64,000 nt of DNA, from the NCBI RefSeq assembly GCF_001647285.1, contig NZ_LRML01000006.1, positions 186,001 through 250,000 of the forward strand, read 5' to 3'. The position numbers and the translations under genes are program-made. Source of the DNA: Rufibacter roseus. GTDB taxonomy: Bacteria; Bacteroidota; Bacteroidia; Cytophagales; Hymenobacteraceae. This document shows positions 35,351 to 43,944 of the stretch, in pieces; position 1 is the stretch's first letter; every line of letters starts with the position of its first letter. The notes under the pieces are model-generated. The model was not told where the DNA came from. It ran no database searches and worked only from the letters and a program-made list of their open reading frames with translations.

Positions 35351-35520
35351 TAGTCAGGTTTGCAGCTGAAGAATATTTTTTACTATCTTGAACAATCCGC
35401 GCCAATCTTGGTTATGAAAAGATAATTTAAAGCTTCCGCACCACAGAAGGCTAATTGGTCATAACTTTGGAGAACATTAGCCTTTAGGTTATTGTATTTG
35501 AAACTCAACATGAGCAGATT

Positions 35521-36249
35521 TTGAAAAAGGACACCCCCTACCGAGTAATCATTATTGATGATGATGAGCTTAGTCGAATGATATTAGAGCGTCACATCAA
35601 GGCCACTCCCTCACTGGAGCTAGTGCAGGCATTTAATTCCAGCACCGAAGGACTAGCCTGGCTTCTGAAGAATGATTCTATTGATATTTTGTTTCTGGAT
35701 GTGGAAATGCCGGAGATGACGGGTATAGAATTACTAAGAACCTTACCGAAGAAACCTCATACCATTCTTATCACCTCGCATAAAGATTTCGCGTTGCAGG
35801 CCTTCGAATTACAAGTATCTGATTACCTGCTAAAGCCGGTAGATTTCACCCGCTTTACCCAGGCTGTCATCAATACCACTGCCCGCATGGAAGCCGCGCA
35901 ACCGCAACAGGCAGCGGCAGTTGCCGCCACTGTCCATCCAGAGGAAATATTTGTCAAGGTTGACAACAAAATAATTAAGCTGAACCTTAACAACATACTT
36001 TTTATTGAAGCCCGGGGAGATTATGTGGTCATCAACACCGAGAATAAAAAGCACATAGTCTATACAACCATGAGCGCCATAGACCAGAAATTACCTAGTG
36101 ATCAATTTCTGCGGATTCATCGCTCTTTCATCATTAACCTGAAGAAAATAGAGCTCATTGAAGATGATTCTGTGCTGATGCAGGACAAATACATTCCAAT
36201 AGGAGGCTCTTACCAAAGTAAATTCTATAGCCGCATCAACAAGCTTTAA
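35521..36249 (+). CDS. LytTR-type response regulator
   Basis: The 242-aa protein has a receiver domain (acidic DDD near 13-15, phospho-acceptor Asp60 in FLDVEMPEM, Lys in LLKPVDF) and a C-terminal LytTR DNA-binding domain (EEIFVKVDNKIIKLNLNNI, then SDQFLRIHRSFIINLKKI). No sensor kinase is adjacent, so its partner is elsewhere. It opens with TTG at 35521; ATG codons nearby are out of frame. Confidence 0.9.
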   Translation: MKKDTPYRVIIIDDDELSRMILERHIKATPSLELVQAFNSSTEGLAWLLKNDSIDILFLDVEMPEMTGIELLRTLPKKPHTILITSHKDFALQAFELQVSDYLLKPVDFTRFTQAVINTTARMEAAQPQQAAAVAATVHPEEIFVKVDNKIIKLNLNNILFIEARGDYVVINTENKKHIVYTTMSAIDQKLPSDQFLRIHRSFIINLKKIELIEDDSVLMQDKYIPIGGSYQSKFYSRINKL

Positions 36250-36272
36250 AATTTAACCACACCTTTTCACAG

Positions 36273-36316
36273 GCCTGTTTTCAGCTTCTTTTTCAGAAAA
36301 GAGCATGAAAACAGGC
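36273..36316. repeat. Nested palindrome repeat, copy 12
   Basis: Outer arms GCCTGTTTTC / GAAAACAGGC are perfect; inner arms are CTTTTT / AAAAG. It is followed by T-rich sequence and may serve as the terminator of the LytTR gene. Confidence 0.75.
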
Positions 36317-36350
36317 TTTTCTTTTGTCCTTCAATAAACAATTTTTAAAT

Positions 36351-36366
36351 TTGAACAAACGTTCAA
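36351..36366. promoter_or_regulatory. TetR-type operator (TTGAAC-N4-GTTCAA)
   Basis: Perfect 6-bp arms, TTGAAC and GTTCAA, around a 4-bp spacer end 5 bp before the ATG of the TetR gene. The form and position fit autoregulation by the encoded repressor. Confidence 0.6.
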
Positions 36367-36371
36367 TCAAT

Positions 36372-36944
36372 ATGAATAAACGGGTTTTAAAGCGTGAAAC
36401 CAGCGCCCAGAATATTCTTGAGTCTGCTATGGAATTATTTGCGCAGCAAGGTTTTGACCGCACCTCTATCCGCCAAATAGCTCAGTCTGCGGGAATATCA
36501 TTGGGTTTGCTTTACAATTATTACAGCAGTAAAGAAGAGCTTCTGAAGGCGGGTCTTTTAAAAGGAAGACAGTCGGTGCTGGAGTCTTACCAGAAGCCGG
36601 AGGAGCTATCTGCTTATCAGTTTCTGGATCACCACGTACGAACTACTTTCAAAGTGCTAGAAGAAAACAGAAACTTCTGGAAGCTTTACTATAGCCTTAG
36701 ACTACAGTCTGACGTTGTGAAGGCGCTGGAAAAGGAACTGGAGGCTGAGAATCAAAAAAGACTGAACTTATTGACGCAGCATCTTGCAGCGGCAGGCTCT
36801 ACCTCTCCTACCGCCGAGGCAAGATTAATGGTCGCTACACTAGACGGCATGGCGCACCACTACCTCATGCACCCAGATTATCCGCTGCAAGATGTGCTGA
36901 TACGCTACTTACTACAGCTAAAAAATCATTTGAAGTCTGATTAG
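36372..36944 (+). CDS. TetR/AcrR family transcriptional regulator
   Basis: The 190-aa protein has the TetR DNA-binding domain in the first 60 residues (AMELFAQQGFDRTSIRQIAQSAGISLGLLYNYYSSKEELLKAG, split here only as the helix-turn-helix signature) and a helical ligand-binding C-terminus. ATG 36372 is used because it starts the domain. The palindrome just upstream is its likely operator. The regulated genes are unknown; no efflux gene is adjacent, and the next gene, a DUF885 lipoprotein, is a possible target. Confidence 0.88.
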   Translation: MNKRVLKRETSAQNILESAMELFAQQGFDRTSIRQIAQSAGISLGLLYNYYSSKEELLKAGLLKGRQSVLESYQKPEELSAYQFLDHHVRTTFKVLEENRNFWKLYYSLRLQSDVVKALEKELEAENQKRLNLLTQHLAAAGSTSPTAEARLMVATLDGMAHHYLMHPDYPLQDVLIRYLLQLKNHLKSD

Positions 36945-37034
36945 TATAAATTAATACTCCATTGTAGCAAAGCATTAAAATTAGCCCAATCACCTTAAAA
37001 AGTTCATCGTATTTGTCTTAGCTCTTAAAACACA

Positions 37035-38825
37035 ATGCCTATGAAATATTTTGCTCTTGCTTTTTTGTCTGTCTTTTTGCTTTTCTCTTGTCAGAATAAA
37101 AGGGAGACTGCTGCCAACACGCCAGACAATACCCAGTTGGCTACATTGTTTGAGAATTACTGGGAAGAGAATGCCCGACTGTTCCCGCTGGAGGCCACAG
37201 CCCAAGGTGATAACCGCTATAACCACCTGCTGCCAAACAGCAACACCAAGGGTTTCCGTGATTCTTTAAAAACTTACTACCAAAGTTACCTTGATAGGTT
37301 GCGCCAGTTTGAGCGGGCAGAGCTAAATGCCAATGACCAGATCAGTTATGATATTTTTGAGTATGAAATGAACACTCAGCTCGAAGGCCTGAAGCACAAT
37401 ACTTGGATGATCCCGTTCCAGCAGTTCTGGGGTTTGCCGCTTACTATGGGCCAGTTAGGTTCCGGCACGGGCAATCAGCCTTTCAAGACAGTAAAGGATT
37501 ATGAGAACTGGCTGCAGCGCATAGAAGGCTTTACCGTGTGGGCAGACAGTGCCATTGCCAATTTCAGGCTGGGCATTGCCAATGAAGTGGTGTTGCCAAA
37601 GGCATTGGTGGAGAAAATGATTCCGCAAATGGAAAGCCTGGTGACGAAGGAACCAAGCAAAAGCTTATTTTATGGTCCCATCAACAATTTTCCGGAGGAA
37701 ATGGCTAGTGCTGACCGCCAGCGCCTGACGGAAGAATACAAAAAGGCAATCCAGACCAAGCTGGTGCCTACGTACCAAAAGCTAGCGATTTTCCTTCGGC
37801 AGGAATATTTACCTAAAGCACGCACTTCAACTGGTATAGATCAAATTCCGGGTGGCAAAGACCTTTACAATTATTATGTGAAATACTGGACCACCACTGA
37901 CAAATCGGCGGCCGATATTTATACTACCGGGCAGAAAGAAGTAGACCGTATAAAAGGGGAAATGCAAAAGGTAAAAGATCAAGTAGGTTTCAAAGGCACC
38001 ATGGATGCTTTCTTCACCCACCTTCGTAACGACCCCAAGTTCACTCCCTACAAAACACCGGAAGAGGTACTAAGTGCCTTCAAAGCCATTCAGTCTAAAA
38101 TTGAGCCCTACCTGAAAAAGATGTTCAATCAAACGCCTAAAACTCCTTTTGAAATAAGGCAGACGGAAGCGTTCAGAGCGGCATCGGCCAGTGCCGAGTA
38201 TAACCAAGGTTCACCAGACGGATCTCGACCCGGCATTTTTTACGTTCCCATCTTAGATGCCACCAAGTTCAACACCACCTCAGGTATGGAGTCTTTGTTT
38301 TTGCATGAGGCCATTCCCGGGCACCACTACCAGATATCGTTGCAACAGGAAAACGAGGCGTTGCCTAAATTCCGCCGCTTTAGTTGGTACGGTGCCTACG
38401 GCGAAGGCTGGGCGCTATACGCAGAATCGTTGGGCAAAGAGCTGGGGCTGTATACTGACCCTTACCAATATATGGGCGCTTTAGGAGATGAAATGCACAG
38501 AGCTGTGCGGCTGGTGGTGGACGTAGGAATGCACACTAAAGGCATGACCCGCGAAGAAGCGATACAGTACATGTTAAGCAATATGGCCATCAGTGAAGAA
38601 GGTGCCATAGCTGAAATAGAGCGGTACATGGCCATACCAGGTCAGGCGCTATCCTATAAAATTGGTCAGTTAAAGATCAAGGAGCTGAGAGAAAAATACC
38701 AGAAGAAACTAGGTGATCAGTTTAAATTAGCTTCATTTCATGAAGAATTCCTGAAAGATGGCACCATGCCTTTGCGAGTTGTTGAGAAGAAAATGGACAA
38801 CTGGGCAGACCAGCAGAATAAGTAA
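37035..38825 (+). CDS. DUF885 family lipoprotein
   Basis: The 596-aa protein has a lipoprotein signal (FLSVFLLFSC) and the DUF885 fold. Its HEAIPGHHYQ motif near residue 420 and the GEGWALYAE motif near residue 455 look like an HExxH-type zinc site with a downstream Glu, and structures of relatives support a metallopeptidase fold. Envelope location and peptide hydrolysis are inferred. It has an isolated transcript ending in a very strong palindrome terminator. Confidence 0.85.
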   Translation: MPMKYFALAFLSVFLLFSCQNKRETAANTPDNTQLATLFENYWEENARLFPLEATAQGDNRYNHLLPNSNTKGFRDSLKTYYQSYLDRLRQFERAELNANDQISYDIFEYEMNTQLEGLKHNTWMIPFQQFWGLPLTMGQLGSGTGNQPFKTVKDYENWLQRIEGFTVWADSAIANFRLGIANEVVLPKALVEKMIPQMESLVTKEPSKSLFYGPINNFPEEMASADRQRLTEEYKKAIQTKLVPTYQKLAIFLRQEYLPKARTSTGIDQIPGGKDLYNYYVKYWTTTDKSAADIYTTGQKEVDRIKGEMQKVKDQVGFKGTMDAFFTHLRNDPKFTPYKTPEEVLSAFKAIQSKIEPYLKKMFNQTPKTPFEIRQTEAFRAASASAEYNQGSPDGSRPGIFYVPILDATKFNTTSGMESLFLHEAIPGHHYQISLQQENEALPKFRRFSWYGAYGEGWALYAESLGKELGLYTDPYQYMGALGDEMHRAVRLVVDVGMHTKGMTREEAIQYMLSNMAISEEGAIAEIERYMAIPGQALSYKIGQLKIKELREKYQKKLGDQFKLASFHEEFLKDGTMPLRVVEKKMDNWADQQNK

Positions 38826-38833
38826 AAGTAGAA

Positions 38834-38887
38834 ACTATAAAAGAAGAGGGCTGGCAAGTATACTTGCCAGCCCTCTTCTTTTATAGT
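38834..38887. terminator. Perfect 54-bp palindrome acting as bidirectional terminator
   Basis: Both arms of 27 bp match without a mismatch or loop (core GGGCTGGCAAG / CTTGCCAGCCC) and end in A- or T-rich runs. It directly follows the DUF885 gene. Confidence 0.85.
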
Positions 38888-38955
38888 AAAATTTCAGCTC
38901 TTGCACAGGTCTGGTGCACAATACATTATTCTGAGTCTTCACCTTTGCGGCTATC

Positions 38956-38998
38956 TGCCGTTTTTGATGTATTTTTACAGAACCATGCCAAAAACAGC
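38956..38998. repeat. Nested palindrome repeat, copy 13 (degenerate)
   Basis: CGTTTTT, ATTTTT, a decayed inner right arm and AAAACAG. Weak member of the family. Confidence 0.45.
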
Positions 38999-39054
38999 TT
39001 CTATTATTAAGTCTGGTTTTAAGTAGGTAGATATAGATTTGATTTTTTACGCTT

Positions 39055-39891
39055 ATGAAAGTACCCGCTCGCCTTCTGTTCTTGTTAAGTCTTGCTTACA
39101 CAGCCAACGTTAACGGCCAGACGTTAGCCTCCCCCCCTGCCTTGCCAGCTACGTCCAAAGTGGTCACCCCAACGCCTAAGCCTGTATCAGCGCCGGCACC
39201 TAAGCCAATGGTAGTTTCCACTGCGCCTAAAACACTGGCAGCACCAAAACCTCAAGTTGCCAGCACTACTTCAAAAGTACAAACAGTAGCTACTTCAAAG
39301 CCAGCGGCAGCCCCTTCCTTAACCCCTGATGCCGCAGAAGCTCCTGTTGTTAAGCTTACTGCCGCAGAATCTAAAATTCAGCAGCTAATTACAGAACGTG
39401 AGCAGTTGGTGTTAAAATATGACTACCTGAAAGCACAGGAAAACAGCTTTTGGGGCAATGCCTCTAAAAAAGACATGAAAGCTGTGATTGATGCACTGAA
39501 AGAAGTACTGCAAAAAGACACAGAGATTATACATGCTGTTTCTGAACAGACTTTAGAGGCAAGAAGGCTTGCCGCCAAACGTGCCGCTGAATTAGAATAT
39601 GAGACCAAGCGTATAGCTAACCAGGTGCAGGGAGACAAGCGTTTGGTAACTGACAACATATTTGAATTGAAAGCTTCATTAGAGAATTCAAGAAACCTGG
39701 TGCGCCGAAGAGAAAAGCAAATCAAAGACCTGGAGGAAAAATTAGTGGTGTCTGCCGATGCCAAATTTGAGCATGATGCCATCGCCGCTTTCTTCGCTAT
39801 GCTGTCACTGGTGTTAGTGGGCTATATTTCCTGGCTCAGAGGCAAATTGAACAGAGTTCAGGCTCCAAAGAAAAAGCTTAAGAAAGCATGA
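39055..39891 (+). CDS. Secreted/anchored protein with Pro-Ala-Lys linker, coiled coil and C-terminal membrane helix
   Basis: The 278-aa protein has a signal peptide (ending NVNGQ), a low-complexity linker rich in Ala, Pro, Lys and Thr (residues about 25-100, with APAPKP-type repeats), a long coiled-coil region (about 105-235) and a C-terminal transmembrane helix (AAFFAMLSLVLVGYISWL) followed by basic residues. This suggests an envelope-spanning tether. It overlaps the next gene by 4 bp. I do not recognise a family. Confidence 0.6.
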   Translation: MKVPARLLFLLSLAYTANVNGQTLASPPALPATSKVVTPTPKPVSAPAPKPMVVSTAPKTLAAPKPQVASTTSKVQTVATSKPAAAPSLTPDAAEAPVVKLTAAESKIQQLITEREQLVLKYDYLKAQENSFWGNASKKDMKAVIDALKEVLQKDTEIIHAVSEQTLEARRLAAKRAAELEYETKRIANQVQGDKRLVTDNIFELKASLENSRNLVRRREKQIKDLEEKLVVSADAKFEHDAIAAFFAMLSLVLVGYISWLRGKLNRVQAPKKKLKKA

Positions 39892-40253
39892 CAGACCGTT
39901 TTATAACGGTTGCCGAATACATTACTTATGCTGAGGCAGTAGAGTTATACCAAGCTTTAGAGCAGGTGGAAATTCTGTCACTAGTGAAATCCTGCGGCCC
40001 TCCCAGCCTACCTTTTGGCGAAGGAATTTATTACCAACTCCAGATCAAAATTAAAGACCACCAGGTGGCAGAGCCTGTTTTACGGCTATTTTCTGAAAAT
40101 CAGGCTAAAAACAGAGTACAGGTTCCAACCTGTCCAACCTGTGGTTCCGTATATGTAGAGCCAGAAGAAAAATTACCCCTCTGGAGAAAGATCATTTACG
40201 CCGGCACCACAGTATATAAGTGCCAACCTTACCAACATACATTTTTTGTATAA
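39888..40253 (+). CDS. DUF2007-like putative signal-transducing protein with zinc ribbon
   Basis: The 121-aa protein has an N-terminal ferredoxin-like region of the DUF2007 type (FITVAEYITYAEAVELYQALEQVEIL) and a CPTCGS zinc-binding pair in the C-terminal half, with a later Cys in YKCQPYQHTF. It is translated with the upstream membrane-tether gene (ATGA overlap). A copy of the genome's nested palindrome repeat lies inside it (40075-40114) and encodes about 14 of its residues. Function is unknown. Confidence 0.65.
   Translation: MTDRFITVAEYITYAEAVELYQALEQVEILSLVKSCGPPSLPFGEGIYYQLQIKIKDHQVAEPVLRLFSENQAKNRVQVPTCPTCGSVYVEPEEKLPLWRKIIYAGTTVYKCQPYQHTFFV
40075..40114. repeat. Nested palindrome repeat, copy 14, inside a coding region
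   Basis: CTGTTTT, ATTTTC, AAAAT and AAAACAG units match the family order. Here the repeat is in frame inside the DUF2007-like gene and encodes PVLRLFSENQAKN. Confidence 0.7.
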
Positions 40254-40255
40254 CA

Positions 40256-40346
40256 AAGACATAAGAAACAAGATATCAGACACAAGACCTATTTATGGTT
40301 TCGTACACCTGAAGTCTTATATCTTGAGTCTTGAATCATGTGTCCC
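40256..40346. repeat. Heptad-periodic inverted repeat element A
   Basis: Five heptamers at 40256-40290 (AAGACAT, AAGAAAC, AAGATAT, CAGACAC, AAGACCT) are mirrored at 40312-40346 by AAGTCTT, ATATCTT, GAGTCTT, GAATCAT. The two halves can pair through AAGATAT/ATATCTT. It occupies the gap before the helicase. Confidence 0.6.
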
Positions 40347-40353
40347 CACATAA

Positions 40354-42315
40354 ATGGATAAAATCTTAGACGAACTTTTAGAGGTGCGGGCGCTGCTTAA
40401 GCTAGAGCAGGAAGAAGACCGCAAACAATACCAATTAAAGAATGCCCAAACCAGCATCACCGAGCGCAAAGCCCTTGGAATTTGCTGGTACCCCGTCAGC
40501 ATTGTAAAGCAGGAAGTAGGGTTTGGTAATAAAATGGTGGTGGAGTTAGAGCGTACTTCTGCCAGAGACCAACTGCACATGTTTCAGGCGGGTTCTTCGG
40601 CGGCTTTGTTCACCAACGGAGAAGGCGGCTCTTTAAATGGAGTGGTGCTGGAGGTGAAGCGGAACAAATTGCGCTTAGCCACCTCTAAGGAAGACCTTCC
40701 GGATTGGGTATATGGAGGTTCCAGAATGGCTGTGGAGCTTACTTTTGATGAAGTGAGCTACCGCGAAATGGAAATTGCCCTCATGAAAGTAATGGAAGCT
40801 GAAAAAAGCCGGTTGGCTCAGCTACGCGACATTCTTTTGGGTGCAGAACCAGCCATTTTCCGCCGTGAGCGCAGCTATTCACCTATTCCGTCTCTAAATC
40901 AATCGCAGAACGAAGCGGTCAAAAACATTGTACAAGCCAAAGACGTGGCTATCATTCATGGTCCTCCGGGCACTGGTAAAACTACCACACTGGTGCAGGC
41001 TATCATTAAAACTTTAGAGAGCGGTGAACGCAAATTGTTAGTTACCGCCCCCAGTAATACTGCCGTAGATTTACTCACAGAAAAACTTGCCGAACAAGAT
41101 ATCAATGTCATCCGCATCGGTAATCCTTCCAGAGTATCAGAAGTGCTACTGGAGCACACCCTGGATGCCCAGATCATGCACCACCGCGATTTCAAGATGC
41201 TGAAGAAGCTCCGGAAATCTGCCCAAGAATATAAAAGTATGGCTGGTCAGTATAAACGTAACTTCGGCCCGCATGAACGGGAGCAGCGGCGGTTTATGCA
41301 GGAAGAAAGCAAACGTGTCTTAGCCCAAGCCGATGATATTGAGCAGTATATCACTGATGATTTGTTGGAGAATGTGCAGGTAATTACTTGTACGTTAGTG
41401 GGTTCAGCCAATAGAGTGATCCGGCACCTGCAGTACGACACTGTTTTTATTGACGAAGCCGCCCAAGCCTTGGAACCCGCCTGCTGGATACCCATCACCC
41501 GCGCCAACCGAGTCGTACTGGCCGGAGACCACTGCCAATTACCACCAACCGTTAAATCCCTGGCGGCCGAAAAAGGCGGCTTGGGCAGGACTTTATTTGA
41601 GAAATGCATTGAGAGGCAACCAGAAAGCGGGGTAATGCTCAAAACCCAGTACCGCATGCACGAACTCATCATGGGCTTTTCTAACCAGCAGTTTTACGGC
41701 GGTGAACTACAGGCGCATGAATCGGTGAAAACAGCAACACTACATGATGTATTTTCTGAGTTTGCCCCTGGGCTGGTAGTGGAGTTCATTGACACTGCCG
41801 GCTGCGGATTCAATGAGCAAACTATGGGCGAAGGCAGCAGCACCGCCAACCCAGAAGAAGCAGACCTGCTCATAAATCACCTGGTGCAGTTGCTTCAGCC
41901 GTATGAACCCTTTGATTATAAGGAGAACGAAGCACAGGAAAAGCCACTCCGCATTGGCATCATCTCCCCTTACCGCGCCCAGATCAATTACCTGAAAGAT
42001 CAGGTAGAACATGAGCCCAAGCTATTTAAGCTGCAAAACAAGAGGCAGTTATCTGTGGGTACGGTAGATTCTTTCCAGGGTCAGGAACGAGATATTATGT
42101 ATATCAGCATGGTGCGGAGCAATCCAGAAGGCGAGATTGGTTTCTTAGCCGACATACGACGTATGAACGTGGCCATGACCCGTGCTAAAAAGAAAATGGT
42201 GATTGTTGGAGACAGTGCCACGCTGGGAGTGAATGACTTTTATAATCAGTTTCTGCAGTACGCCGAGGGTATAGGTGCTTATAGAAGTGCCTGGGAACTC
42301 CTAACGGAGGAGTAG
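40354..42315 (+). CDS. Upf1/IGHMBP2-like superfamily 1 helicase
   Basis: The 653-aa protein has an N-terminal beta-barrel region (stalk-like, residues about 1-190) and two RecA-like domains. Walker A is GPPGTGKTTT near residue 210, Walker B is FIDEAAQALEP near residue 363, and motif III GDHCQLPPT, motif V VDSFQGQERD and motif VI RRMNVAMTRAKK follow. Eukaryotic relatives unwind RNA or DNA 5' to 3'; the bacterial role is not established. It seems to be transcribed alone. Confidence 0.9.
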   Translation: MDKILDELLEVRALLKLEQEEDRKQYQLKNAQTSITERKALGICWYPVSIVKQEVGFGNKMVVELERTSARDQLHMFQAGSSAALFTNGEGGSLNGVVLEVKRNKLRLATSKEDLPDWVYGGSRMAVELTFDEVSYREMEIALMKVMEAEKSRLAQLRDILLGAEPAIFRRERSYSPIPSLNQSQNEAVKNIVQAKDVAIIHGPPGTGKTTTLVQAIIKTLESGERKLLVTAPSNTAVDLLTEKLAEQDINVIRIGNPSRVSEVLLEHTLDAQIMHHRDFKMLKKLRKSAQEYKSMAGQYKRNFGPHEREQRRFMQEESKRVLAQADDIEQYITDDLLENVQVITCTLVGSANRVIRHLQYDTVFIDEAAQALEPACWIPITRANRVVLAGDHCQLPPTVKSLAAEKGGLGRTLFEKCIERQPESGVMLKTQYRMHELIMGFSNQQFYGGELQAHESVKTATLHDVFSEFAPGLVVEFIDTAGCGFNEQTMGEGSSTANPEEADLLINHLVQLLQPYEPFDYKENEAQEKPLRIGIISPYRAQINYLKDQVEHEPKLFKLQNKRQLSVGTVDSFQGQERDIMYISMVRSNPEGEIGFLADIRRMNVAMTRAKKKMVIVGDSATLGVNDFYNQFLQYAEGIGAYRSAWELLTEE

Positions 42316-42480
42316 AAACCTTAATCTTTTACCTTCAGTGAACCGTAAAAGAAATAGAAACAGGAAAGACCATATCAGATTTTAAGCACTTGGCTTTTTA
42401 TCAGAATTGCTCCTAACTCATGGTTCTTTCTCCTGAATATGTACCTTTACGACAAATCAACACATAAACCCCTTCATCAA

Positions 42481-42993
42481 ATGAAAATAGAAGAGAACAA
42501 AGTTGTAACGCTCACCTACGAGCTACGCGTAACTGACGAAGAAGGCGAAGCAACGCTCGTTGAGACAGCCGACACTGAAAATCCGATGGTCTTTTTATTT
42601 GGTGTCAGTGGGTTACCAGAAAAGTTCGAGCAGGAAATTGCCGGCAAGTCTGAAGGAGAATCCTTCAAATTCACCGTTTCTTCTGAAGAAGGTTACGGCG
42701 ATTTAGATGAGTCTGCTGTTGTGCCGGTGCCTAAAAACGTTTTTGAGGTAGACGGTAAAATAGACGAGGAAATGGTGCAGGTAGGCAATTACATTCCAAT
42801 GTCTGACAACGAAGGAAACCACATGCAAGGCCGCATTATGAGCGTAGAAGAAGACCACGTACTCATGGACTTCAACCACCCGCTCGCCGGAATGGATATG
42901 CATTTTGAAGGCAAAGTAATTGGAGTGCGAGATGCCACTGCAGAAGAAATAGCCCACGGCCACGTACACGGCGAAGGTGGACACCATCATTAA
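42481..42993 (+). CDS. slyD: FKBP-type peptidyl-prolyl isomerase, SlyD-like
   Basis: SlyD is a prolyl isomerase and chaperone with a metal-binding tail. The 170-aa protein starts at ATG 42481 with KIEENKVVTLTYELRV, contains PMVFLFGVSGLPEKFEQEIAGKSEGE split as the FKBP core and GYGDLDESAVVPV leading to the insert-in-flap domain, and ends in a His-rich tail (HGHVHGEGGHHH). A TACCTTTA promoter-like element lies about 32 bp upstream. Confidence 0.93.
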   Translation: MKIEENKVVTLTYELRVTDEEGEATLVETADTENPMVFLFGVSGLPEKFEQEIAGKSEGESFKFTVSSEEGYGDLDESAVVPVPKNVFEVDGKIDEEMVQVGNYIPMSDNEGNHMQGRIMSVEEDHVLMDFNHPLAGMDMHFEGKVIGVRDATAEEIAHGHVHGEGGHHH

Positions 42994-43028
42994 GAGTCTT
43001 GAGTCGCGAGTTCTGAGTCGCGAGTCAT
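42994..43028. repeat. Heptad-periodic repeat element B
   Basis: Five tandem heptamers: GAGTCTT, GAGTCGC, GAGTTCT, GAGTCGC, GAGTCAT. It begins directly after the slyD stop codon. Confidence 0.65.
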
Positions 43029-43034
43029 AATATT

Positions 43035-43072
43035 ACAATAAGAGCAATCCTAGAAGGATTGGCTCTTATTGT
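43035..43072 (+). terminator. Terminator hairpin after slyD
   Basis: Arms ACAATAAGAGC-AATCCT and AGGATT-GGCTCTTATTGT, with one bulge, followed by TTTTC. Confidence 0.7.
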
Positions 43073-43109
43073 TTTCGGCCTGTTTTTTATAAAGTAGCCC
43101 AAAAACAGG
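43070..43109. repeat. Nested palindrome repeat, copy 15
   Basis: TGTTTTC, CTGTTTTTT, AAAGTAG and AAAAACAG units, part of a repeat hot spot at 42994-43257. Confidence 0.65.
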
Positions 43110-43139
43110 AACATTTTTTTTAACCCAATAGTAGAAACT

Positions 43140-43155
43140 CCCCCTTTAAAGGGGG
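43140..43155. repeat. CCCCC-TTTAAA-GGGGG palindrome
   Basis: A perfect 16-bp palindrome followed by CGAAGGGGGATG. It is closely related to the element at 3062-3081. Confidence 0.55.
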
Positions 43156-43236
43156 CGAAGGGGGATGTTTACACTTGCTGGTCCACGCATTGCTGAATAT
43201 AATATTGATTCCACTCTGTGTCCTCCCTGCGCTTTG

Positions 43237-43257
43237 CTAATTCCTAATTCCTAATTA
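43237..43257. repeat. Heptad-periodic repeat element C
   Basis: Three tandem heptamers, CTAATTC, CTAATTC, CTAATTA. The last includes the stop codon of the AcpH-like gene on the minus strand. Confidence 0.55.
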
Positions 43258-43834
43258 ATACTATCTGCTCCTCCACATACCGCTGCAGTTCCGGGAAGAA
43301 CCTGGCAAATTCTTCTTCATAGGAAGCATAATTTAACAGTAACTCCTCTCCTGCTTTTTCCATTCCTGATTCAAAGGTGGTGCGTTGGCTAAGCCCTTGT
43401 AAGGCTCTGGTAATTCCTTCCACTTTGGCATAAGAAACCAGCCAGTTGTGACGGACCATGTGCGGTAAGAAATGGTGTACCCGCTCTGGCAACAGTTCTG
43501 GCCTACTTAATATATGTGAGTAGGCAGCAGCGGCAAACGCAGGCAAAGGCTCAGCGCTGAAATGTGAAAATTGCACCGCCAGAAAATGATCAAAATAAAG
43601 GTCTGCCACCACTCCGGCGTACTTCCGGAAAAGTGGCCGCAGACGAGCTTTGGTTTCGGCTACAATAGGGTGGCAATCGGTAAAGGCATCTATCTGGCGA
43701 TGCAGCTTAATGCCCTGTTGCACCCGCTCCGGATACAGCAGTATCTGGGCACCGCGCACGCTGTCGGCTATGAAATTGCCAATCTGCAGGTCAGGGTCAT
43801 TACCCGAAAGAAAAAGGTGCGCCAGGTAGTTCAA
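43244..43834 (-). CDS. Acyl carrier protein phosphodiesterase-like (DUF479/AcpH)
   Basis: AcpH removes the 4'-phosphopantetheine arm from acyl carrier protein. The 196-aa protein starts MNYLAHLFLSGNDPDLQIGN as AcpH proteins do and has GIKLHRQIDAFTDCHP near residue 60 and AGVVADLYFDHFLA near residue 93, an HD-like helical metalloenzyme. It uses TTG at 43834; no ATG is available upstream. Its stop lies in a heptad repeat. Activity is inferred from the family. Confidence 0.85.
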   Translation of the reverse strand: MNYLAHLFLSGNDPDLQIGNFIADSVRGAQILLYPERVQQGIKLHRQIDAFTDCHPIVAETKARLRPLFRKYAGVVADLYFDHFLAVQFSHFSAEPLPAFAAAAYSHILSRPELLPERVHHFLPHMVRHNWLVSYAKVEGITRALQGLSQRTTFESGMEKAGEELLLNYASYEEEFARFFPELQRYVEEQIVLIRN

Positions 43835-43944
43835 TGGATTCTTTTATAACCAAAGGTACATAAACGGGTTATAAGAGTAGCATAAGAACCCTTCCGGTTT
43901 TAGCCCCGTATTCTTTTAAAACGATTATAAGCATAACTATAACT

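Noticed and set aside
42994-43257. CRISPR array
   Set aside because: The units are seven bases long with no spacers, and there are no cas genes.
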